From assembly GCA_946613705.1 (NCBI GenBank), contig CAMOFU010000015.1, positions 1 through 19,218 of the forward strand: a stretch of 19,218 bases of DNA, written 5' to 3'. Shown here piece after piece: positions 13,876-19,218 of this stretch (its first letter is position 1; each line of letters starts with the position of its first letter). The notes below the pieces were generated by a model that was not told the origin of the DNA, ran no database searches, and saw only the letters and a program-made list of their open reading frames with translations. The translations under genes and the position numbers were made by a program. Origin of the DNA: an uncultured Clostridia bacterium. Lineage in GTDB: Bacteria; Bacillota; Clostridia; Oscillospirales; Ruminococcaceae.

Positions 13876-14322
13876 TCAGTTCCTGCTCTCGATCGCAGCG
13901 ATCTTGTCAAGGCGGCGGCGGTGGCGCTCGTCACCCGAAAACTCCGTGCCGACAAAGGCATCGACCAGATCAAGCGCGGTGCCCTCTCCTACAACTCTTG
14001 CCCCGAAGCAAAGCACATTCGCATCGTTGTGCTCGCGCGAGAGCCTTGCAGAGAACGTCTCCGAGCAGCAGGCAGCGCGTATACCGTTCACCTTGTTCGC
14101 AGCGTAGGACATCCCCAGCCCCGTTCCGCAGATAAGTATACCGAAGCGGCAGACCCCGCTCACAACGCGGCTGCAAACAGCCTCGGCAGCGTCGGGATAA
14201 TCGCACCTCTCACCCACAGCACAGCCAACGTCTACCACCTCATAGCCCATGTCCTCAAGATGCGCCTTCACCGCAAGCTTCAGCTCGGGTGCAGCATGGT
14301 CGTTTCCTATAGCTATCTTCAT
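13876..14322 (-). CDS. rpiB: Ribose-5-phosphate isomerase B
   Basis: Interconverts ribose 5-phosphate and ribulose 5-phosphate in the pentose phosphate pathway; LacAB/RpiB family, 148 aa, usual length. It opens MKIAIGNDHAAPELK (D8-H9 in the substrate pocket) and carries ILICGTGLGMSYAANK with catalytic Cys65, plus SREHNDANVLCFGARV with His98. The catalytic cysteine favours RpiB over sugar isomerases such as the LacA subunit that lack it. Start at 14322 is supported by GGAGGA upstream. It lies between cls (19-bp gap) and the SUKH gene; no functional link to either is apparent. Confidence 0.95.
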   Translation of the reverse strand: MKIAIGNDHAAPELKLAVKAHLEDMGYEVVDVGCAVGERCDYPDAAEAVCSRVVSGVCRFGILICGTGLGMSYAANKVNGIRAACCSETFSARLSREHNDANVLCFGARVVGEGTALDLVDAFVGTEFSGDERHRRRLDKIAAIESRN

Positions 14323-14341
14323 AATATCATTCCTCCGTTTT

Positions 14342-15889
14342 TTACAGCAGCGGTGCGAACATTCTCAGCACCGCAGATACCGCACAGCTCCAGAGCGAGC
14401 GCTTGTCGCAGTCGGCAACGGTTATCTCGCGGCAATGCCCGAGCGTGGCCTCGAAATCCCTGCGCACCAGCTTTTCCGTGCCCGTGCCGTACATATACGT
14501 CGCGCATTCAAAATGCAGATACAGGCTCCTGTAATCAAGATTTATCGTCCCCACGACCGCCGACCTGTCATCGGACACAAAATTCTTCGCGTGGATAAAT
14601 CCGTCGAACTCGTATATCTTCACGCCCAGCTCCAGCAGATCGCGGTAATACGACCAAGCTATCGAGCGGCAGTACCACTTGTCGGGGTGCCCGGGGGTGA
14701 TTATCCGCACATCGACCCCGCTCTTCGCGGCATATTCCAGCGCCGTTACAAGCTCGTTGTTCGGTATCAGGTACGGCGTGGTGATATACACATATTTCCT
14801 TGCATGATTGATGATATCCAGATACACCATTTCCCCGACGTTCTCGGTATCGAGCGGCGAGTCACCGTAGGGTATCACAAAGCCGTCCGCCTGCTGCTCC
14901 GTCTCGGTCAGCACAGGCCGCAGTGAGTTATAATCGTTGGGCTCATCATCAAGTATCTCCCACATTTGCAGGAACATCATCGTGAAGTTCCACACTGCGT
15001 CGCCCCTCAGCATGACTGCCGTATCCTTCCAGTAGCCGAAGCGGTCCCAACGGTTGATATACTCGTCCGAGAGATTCACACCGCCGTTGAATGCAACATT
15101 GCCGTCTATCACGCAGATCTTTCTGTGGTCGCGGTTGTTCTGTATGCTCGAAAGCAGCGGGCGGAACGGGTTGAACACATGGCACTTTATCCCTTTTTCC
15201 CGCAGGGTCCTGTCATATCTCATCGGCAGCAGATCGAGCGAGCCCATGCCGTCATACATCAGCCGCACATCAACGCCCCGCGCCGCCTTATCTATCAGGA
15301 TCTTCTCGATCTCGCTCCACATCTCGCCCTGACCGATTATGAAATACTCCATATAGATGAACCGCTCTGCCTTTTTCAGCTCCCGCAGCATAGCCCTGAA
15401 CTTCTTGATGCCGTCGGAAAAATACTCCACCGTTGTGCAGCGGCAGGTAGGGTACCCGCCGTATTTGTCCAGATATTCGGACAGTTTGGACACACTGCTG
15501 TTCTCTATCACCAGATCGCTCAGCACCCGCGGATCCTGCCTGAGATACGGTCTGGTATTCTCACACTTCTGCATATGCGCCTTGCGTGCGGCCTTGGTGC
15601 TGTATTGGTTCGACAGGATAAAATAAGCCACCGTTGAAAACAGCGGTATCGCCAGCAGAGGTATCACCCATGAAAGCTTATAAGCGGGGTTCACGTCCTG
15701 ATTGCAGATATAGATAGCCAGCACCAGTCCGAGCGCCGAGAGCAGATAGCTTATCCACTGTGTATACTCCAGCGCACCGACGATCATCGACATGATAAAG
15801 ATGATCTGCAAAAGGAGCAGGAAAATGATAGTAGTTTTCTGAGAAAAAAGTATCCTTGCAAGCTTTTTCCAGAACGTACTCTTATTCAT
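14342..15889 (-). CDS. cls: Cardiolipin synthase (phospholipase D family)
   Basis: Membrane enzyme that joins two phosphatidylglycerols, or phosphatidylglycerol with another phospholipid, into cardiolipin. The 515-aa protein starts with two to three hydrophobic helices (about 20-92) and has both HKD motifs: HRKICVID (H255, K257, D262) and HAKNFVSD (H433, K435, D440), each followed by the usual GG/N or GTIN segment. The frame is open to 15922, but the ATG at 15889 (MNKSTFWKK) is chosen because AAGGAG and AGGAG precede it and the upstream codons are basic and unlike the family. It sits in the murC-lexA operon, away from pssA-psd, though all three act on membrane phospholipids. Confidence 0.94.
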   Translation of the reverse strand: MNKSTFWKKLARILFSQKTTIIFLLLLQIIFIMSMIVGALEYTQWISYLLSALGLVLAIYICNQDVNPAYKLSWVIPLLAIPLFSTVAYFILSNQYSTKAARKAHMQKCENTRPYLRQDPRVLSDLVIENSSVSKLSEYLDKYGGYPTCRCTTVEYFSDGIKKFRAMLRELKKAERFIYMEYFIIGQGEMWSEIEKILIDKAARGVDVRLMYDGMGSLDLLPMRYDRTLREKGIKCHVFNPFRPLLSSIQNNRDHRKICVIDGNVAFNGGVNLSDEYINRWDRFGYWKDTAVMLRGDAVWNFTMMFLQMWEILDDEPNDYNSLRPVLTETEQQADGFVIPYGDSPLDTENVGEMVYLDIINHARKYVYITTPYLIPNNELVTALEYAAKSGVDVRIITPGHPDKWYCRSIAWSYYRDLLELGVKIYEFDGFIHAKNFVSDDRSAVVGTINLDYRSLYLHFECATYMYGTGTEKLVRRDFEATLGHCREITVADCDKRSLWSCAVSAVLRMFAPLL

Positions 15890-15928
15890 TCTCCTGCTCC
15901 TTACTTTCCGCAGCTGCGGCACTTCCCG

Positions 15929-16591
15929 TCAGATAAACAGCCCCATAAGATAGTTGTTTATCTGCTCCTTAGTCGTTTTCTCCTCCTCGCCGACGGTAAC
16001 GCTCTTAACATCAACACTGAATCCCGCAGAGAATCTTACCTTCATATCCCTGCCGTCGTGCCTGCCCGAATATGTCATCGTAAAGGTGAACGGGTTATAA
16101 GACCAGCCCCCGTCCTGCACCGAGCTGTCAAATGCCTCTCCGAAGCTGCCCGATGAAAGCTTCATCTTGGTATCAAATTCGTATGTACTGTGCCTTATCC
16201 TCAGCACCTGCAAGCCGAACAGCATAAAATACACCGCCGCTGCGATCAGCAGCATCAGCGCAGTCCTTCTGACAATCATGGTCCAGCGCGGCAGCTCGTT
16301 TTTCTCATGCGCGGGACTGCTGTGTCCCTTCGCCGCCGTCCGTGCCTTAGCGGGCTGACCTTTTGGCGGCTGCCTGTGCTGAACGCTCCCCTGTCTGCTG
16401 CCGCCCGCACGGCTGACCGAATGCTGCGGCCGAGCCGCCTGCGGTCTCTTGGCGGCGGGCTTTGCGGGCTGCGGCTTATGCGGCTGATACTCGTGCCTGT
16501 CGCCGATGCTCGAAAGCAATCTGCCGCAGTTGGGGCAGATCTTCATATTATCCTCAACAACGGCATTGCATGAGCTGCACTTCCTGCTCAT
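15929..16591 (-). CDS. Zinc-ribbon membrane protein of unknown function
   Basis: A 220-aa protein with three parts. First, an N-terminal zinc ribbon with CSSC and CPNC (C5, C8, C19, C22). Second, a long basic linker rich in P, A, Q, K and R (about 31-100). Third, one membrane helix (about 109-130) and an extracytoplasmic domain of about 90 residues (from IRHSTYEFD to the end) that appears beta-rich and is not recognised. The orientation would place the zinc ribbon in the cytoplasm. Such zinc-ribbon/TM proteins are common in Clostridia and rarely characterised. The start at 16591 follows GGGGGA with an 8-nt spacer. It is 16 bp after lexA and 39 bp before cls, so it is probably co-expressed with both. 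Confidence 0.85.
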   Translation of the reverse strand: MSRKCSSCNAVVEDNMKICPNCGRLLSSIGDRHEYQPHKPQPAKPAAKRPQAARPQHSVSRAGGSRQGSVQHRQPPKGQPAKARTAAKGHSSPAHEKNELPRWTMIVRRTALMLLIAAAVYFMLFGLQVLRIRHSTYEFDTKMKLSSGSFGEAFDSSVQDGGWSYNPFTFTMTYSGRHDGRDMKVRFSAGFSVDVKSVTVGEEEKTTKEQINNYLMGLFI

Positions 16592-16607
16592 AATGCATTT
16601 CCCCCGA

Positions 16608-17192
16608 TCAGATATACCGCACGACAGCTATGACCTTGCCGAGTATCGCAACATTGTCGGCATAGATCGGATCCATATTATCGTTCTCGGGCTGCAAACG
16701 GTAGCCGCCGTTCTCCTTGTAAAAGCGCTTTACCGTGGCGCTCTCTCCGTCCACAAGGCAGACTGCTATCTCACCGTTGGCGACCACGGGCACCTGCTCG
16801 GCGATCACAACATCTCCGTCCAGTATCGCAGCGTTTATCATCGACTCGCCCCGCACCTTCAATGCAAACAGCGGGTAGCTGTAGCTCTTGTTCGGCACGA
16901 AGCTGATATAGCCCGTTATATCCTCCACAGCGGTTATCGGCTGCCCTGCCGTGACCGTACCCAGCACGGGAACGAGCGTCTGCTTTGCGCCCGTCAGCTT
17001 GATCGCACGGTTAAGGTTCTCACCCTTTTCAAGCAGACCCTTATCCTTCAGCGAATTGATATACCTGTGTGCGGTCGAGGTAGATCTGAAGCCGAACTCC
17101 GCGCAGATCTCTCTGATCGAAGGAGCATATCCGTCCTCGATACGCGATTTAACGTATTCAAAAACCTTCTTTTCATTCTCGGAAAGCTTCAT
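16608..17192 (-). CDS. lexA: SOS repressor LexA
   Basis: Transcriptional repressor of DNA-damage genes that cleaves itself when RecA is activated. The 194-aa protein has an N-terminal winged HTH (SIREICAEFGFRSTSTAHRY), the scissile Ala82-Gly83 in TVTAGQP, and the Ser-Lys dyad Ser117 (RGESM) and Lys155 (ATVKRF). Numbering and spacing match E. coli LexA (A84-G85, S119, K156) closely. Two ATGs exist; the first (17198) is one base from AGGAG, whereas 17192 has a 7-nt spacer and is chosen. It is the second gene after murC with a 13-bp gap, so LexA autoregulation would have to act at the murC promoter or through a promoter inside murC. Confidence 0.96.
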   Translation of the reverse strand: MKLSENEKKVFEYVKSRIEDGYAPSIREICAEFGFRSTSTAHRYINSLKDKGLLEKGENLNRAIKLTGAKQTLVPVLGTVTAGQPITAVEDITGYISFVPNKSYSYPLFALKVRGESMINAAILDGDVVIAEQVPVVANGEIAVCLVDGESATVKRFYKENGGYRLQPENDNMDPIYADNVAILGKVIAVVRYI

Positions 17193-17205
17193 GGTCATTC
17201 TCCTT

Positions 17206-18630
17206 TCATTTACCGCTTCTCAGCTTCTCTGCCAGCAGCTTCGCAGCCTTATACGCATCACCGCAGCCGAGCGTTATCACAAGATCGCCCTGCTCGCAGT
17301 GCTCTGCGATATAGTCCACGCACTGCCTGAAATTGTATTCCTTCTGCGATGCCTCCTGCCTGTCGGCAAGCTCGTGGTCGGTGCTGAACCAGACAGCACC
17401 CTCTATCCTCTGCGCCAGATCCTCGGTGTATATCCCGAAGGTGTTCTTCTCCCTGCCCCCCATGATATCGGTGATGACGGCGACATCTGCGATCGACAGC
17501 GCCTTCACAAAATCATCGAGCAGCACCTGAGTACGCGAATAGGTAAACGGCTGGAACACCGCCCATACCCGCTTGAAATCAAGCCCCTTGGCAGCCCTGA
17601 GCGTACACTCAAGCTCGGCGGGGTGGTGCGCATAATCGTCCACGATGGTAACTCCGTCCACCTCGTCTATCTTCTGAAAACGCCTCAGCGCCCCCGTGAA
17701 ACCGTCAAGGCCCTTCCTTATGCCTGCCATATCGATGCCGCAGTATTCCGCAGCGGCAATTGCTGCCAGCGCATTCAGCACATTATGCGTTCCGGGGACG
17801 TGGATAGCAAGCTCCGCCCGCTTCTCGCCCTTTACATACAGCTCAAAATCCGTCCGCAGACCCTTTGAGCCCGTTATCACGGCGCTGTAGTCGTTGCCCC
17901 TGCCGAAGCCGAAGGTGATGAGCTGCTTTCCCTCTATCCCCTTTACCGCAGCAAGAGTGTTCGCATCGTCGCCGTTATAGATGACAGCCTTGCCTGCCAT
18001 CTCCGCGAACCTGTGGAACGACCTGATTATATTGTCTATATTCTTGAAGTACTCCAGATGATCGGCATCGACATTAAGTATCACTGCCACATCGGGATAA
18101 AGCTGCAAAAAGTGATCTCTGAACTCGCAGGCCTCGACGACTATCGTATCGTTGCTGCCCGACCTGCCCGACCCGCCTATCAGCGGGAGCTTGCCGCCGA
18201 TAAAGCAGCTGATATCCTGCCCGCCCTCAAGACAGATCTGAGTGAGCATGGAGGTAGCGGTGGTCTTGCCGTGAGTACCGCACACGCAGACCGCATTATC
18301 ATACTGCCCTGTGAGCAGCCCCAGCATCTCGGCTCTTTCCGCAACAGCAGCACTGCTCGCCTTGGCTGCGATCAGCTCGGGGTTATCCTCCATTATGGCG
18401 GCAGTGTACACTATAAGGTCTGCCCCCTCGATATTCTCTGCCCGCTGCCCGAGGAACACGGTTATCCCCATTCGCCTTACAGCGTCCAGCGTTTCTGTCT
18501 CGTTGTTATCCGAGCCTGTGATATAGTATCCCTTCTCATGCAGTATCTGCACCAGCGGGTACATACCCGAGCCCCCGATACCGATAAAATGGATATGCTT
18601 TGCATTTTTCAGAATCTCCTTCGAGATCAT
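17206..18630 (-). CDS. murC: UDP-N-acetylmuramate--L-alanine ligase MurC
   Basis: ATP-dependent cytoplasmic ligase that adds L-alanine to UDP-MurNAc, the first amino acid of the peptidoglycan stem. The 474-aa protein has the N-terminal FIGIGGSGM motif (17-23), the ATP P-loop CGTHGKTTATSML with K122, the central VEACEFRDHF and LNVDADHLEYF segments, and the C-terminal DDYAHHPAE and FQPFTYSRT motifs, all typical of MurC. The full family length is present. The ATG at 18630 follows GAGGAAG. It is the first gene of the minus-strand run murC-lexA-zinc ribbon-cls-rpiB-SUKH, outside a mur/fts cluster. Confidence 0.96.
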   Translation of the reverse strand: MISKEILKNAKHIHFIGIGGSGMYPLVQILHEKGYYITGSDNNETETLDAVRRMGITVFLGQRAENIEGADLIVYTAAIMEDNPELIAAKASSAAVAERAEMLGLLTGQYDNAVCVCGTHGKTTATSMLTQICLEGGQDISCFIGGKLPLIGGSGRSGSNDTIVVEACEFRDHFLQLYPDVAVILNVDADHLEYFKNIDNIIRSFHRFAEMAGKAVIYNGDDANTLAAVKGIEGKQLITFGFGRGNDYSAVITGSKGLRTDFELYVKGEKRAELAIHVPGTHNVLNALAAIAAAEYCGIDMAGIRKGLDGFTGALRRFQKIDEVDGVTIVDDYAHHPAELECTLRAAKGLDFKRVWAVFQPFTYSRTQVLLDDFVKALSIADVAVITDIMGGREKNTFGIYTEDLAQRIEGAVWFSTDHELADRQEASQKEYNFRQCVDYIAEHCEQGDLVITLGCGDAYKAAKLLAEKLRSGK

Positions 18631-18707
18631 TGCGCTTCCTCATTTCCGTGAACTGTAGATTTTGTATAAGCAATGAGCACAAATAAACTCATACCATACC
18701 TAATTTT

Positions 18708-18736
18708 ATTATAGTACATTTGTTTAAAAAAATAAA
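18708..18736 (-). promoter_or_regulatory. Probable murC operon promoter with a weak LexA-like box in its spacer
   Basis: On the minus strand a perfect TATAAT (18713-18708) has TTTATT 17 bp upstream (18736-18731), a weak -35. Between them AAACAAATGTAC (18725-18714) matches the Gram-positive LexA pattern GAAC-N4-GTTC at six of eight fixed bases. The -10 is well supported. The LexA site is tentative, since AT-rich DNA gives such matches by chance. The leader would be about 70 nt. Confidence 0.5.
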
Positions 18737-18841
18737 CCCCTTTATTTGAATAATTTTTCATATTTGTGGAAAACTTACTTTACAGGTCATTCTGCGGCCT
18801 GAAATTTGTGCATCTGTATAAACATCACAGGAGGAAAAGCA

Positions 18842-19114
18842 ATGAGCATCACGATCACAGACATAAAGGTACGGAAGCTCCTCAATGACGGCAAGCTCCG
18901 CGGCATTGTGAGCATTACTATAGACGGCACTCTTGCAGTTCACGACATCAAGGTGATACAGGGCGAGGAGCGGCTGTTCGCTGCTATGCCCTCCCGCCGC
19001 GACGACAGCGGCGTGTTCCGCGATATCGTCCACCCGATCTCTGCCCAATGCCGCAGCGAGCTCGAAGAAGCAATACTTTCGGCATACCACACCGAACTCA
19101 ACCGCACCGAGTAA
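18842..19114 (+). CDS. spoVG: Septation/sporulation regulator SpoVG
   Basis: Small nucleic-acid-binding regulator, 90 aa (97 in Bacillus subtilis), linked to sporulation, septation and capsule or virulence control in Firmicutes. It opens MSITITDIKVRKL and contains the family segment SITIDGTLAVHDIKVIQG, then FAAMPSRRDDSGVFRDIVHPI, the core motif, and a C-terminal helix SELEEAILSAY. The start at 18842 has AGGAGG seven nt upstream; the frame is open from 18806 but those codons are not part of the family. Translation ends at three consecutive in-frame TAA codons (19112-19120). It is divergent from murC. I see no convincing SigH promoter in front of it, although Bacillus spoVG uses SigH. Confidence 0.95.
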   Translation: MSITITDIKVRKLLNDGKLRGIVSITIDGTLAVHDIKVIQGEERLFAAMPSRRDDSGVFRDIVHPISAQCRSELEEAILSAYHTELNRTE

Positions 19115-19183
19115 TAATAATCTCCCAATTCTGCTATGTATTGCTGTAAATAATAATTTATCTTTACTGTCTGCGGGACCTAC

Positions 19184-19218
19184 TGGGGAAAACCTTTCTG
19201 AAGAAAGGTTGTTCCCCA
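19184..19218. repeat. Long hairpin at the right window edge
   Basis: TGGGGAA (19184-19190) plus AACCTTTC (19191-19198) pairs with GAAAGGTT (19203-19210) and, after one bulged G (19211), TTCCCCA (19212-19218). That is 15 bp with a 4-nt loop. It lies 70 bp after spoVG and may be its terminator or one copy of a dispersed palindromic repeat; the window ends at the last paired base, so a T-run cannot be checked. Confidence 0.7.

Noticed and set aside
12948..14135. 395-codon plus-strand open frame, arginine-rich
   Set aside because: Antisense to the SUKH gene and rpiB. The Arg/Gly-rich start is the complement of the proline-rich linker, not a real protein.
16506..17868. Two long plus-strand frames over lexA and murC
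   Set aside because: Both are antisense to genes with full catalytic motifs, and their translations match nothing.
18781..18830. SigH promoter for spoVG
   Set aside because: AGG and GAAAT elements exist but are about 17 bp apart instead of about 21, and both boxes are degenerate.

Overview
The window reads as an ordinary chromosomal segment from a low-to-mid-GC, spore-forming-lineage Firmicute. It is most likely a Clostridia member near Ruminococcus/Oscillospiraceae. This placement is inference from a spoIIA sporulation operon, SpoVG, a LexA/MurC arrangement, strong AGGAGG-type ribosome binding sites and a clostridial type of phosphatidylserine synthase; no rRNA or other phylogenetic marker is present. 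No tRNA, rRNA, CRISPR array, insertion sequence or phage gene was seen. Gene density is high and almost every base is accounted for.

Layout. At the left edge lies the 5' part of the GTPase gene typA (minus strand), divergent from a plus-strand lipid/envelope cluster: a divergent MraY-like phospho-sugar transferase, phosphatidylserine synthase (pssA) and phosphatidylserine decarboxylase (psd). The same strand continues with an intracellular type I pullulanase, a small unknown gene overlapping its end, an NlpC/P60 lipoprotein, a clear terminator and an EamA-type transporter. Converging on that transporter is the complete minus-strand spoIIA operon (spoIIAA-spoIIAB-sigF), the switch that fires forespore-specific transcription. 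Divergent from spoIIAA are a membrane diguanylate cyclase and queH (queuosine synthesis), ending in a bidirectional terminator that overlaps the queH stop codon.

The right half is minus strand. A methyltransferase gene has its own near-perfect promoter. Upstream of it is a tightly packed six-gene run, read from right to left: murC, lexA, a zinc-ribbon membrane protein, cardiolipin synthase, rpiB and a SUKH-domain protein with an unusual C-terminal Tudor-like domain. Gaps in this run are 13 to 52 bp, so it is probably one operon. Divergent from murC is spoVG, followed by a long hairpin at the window edge.

Common theme. Several genes serve the envelope: PssA and Psd make phosphatidylethanolamine, cardiolipin synthase makes cardiolipin, MurC makes a peptidoglycan precursor, the MraY-like enzyme probably moves a phospho-sugar onto a polyprenyl carrier, and the NlpC/P60 lipoprotein probably cuts peptidoglycan. 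The window also has three regulatory nodes: the SigF switch, LexA and c-di-GMP. The most unusual items are the SUKH / proline linker / Tudor-like protein, the MraY-like enzyme with an altered histidine motif next to pssA-psd, and the short N-terminus of SigF. I did not find a clear new multi-gene defence or mobile system.
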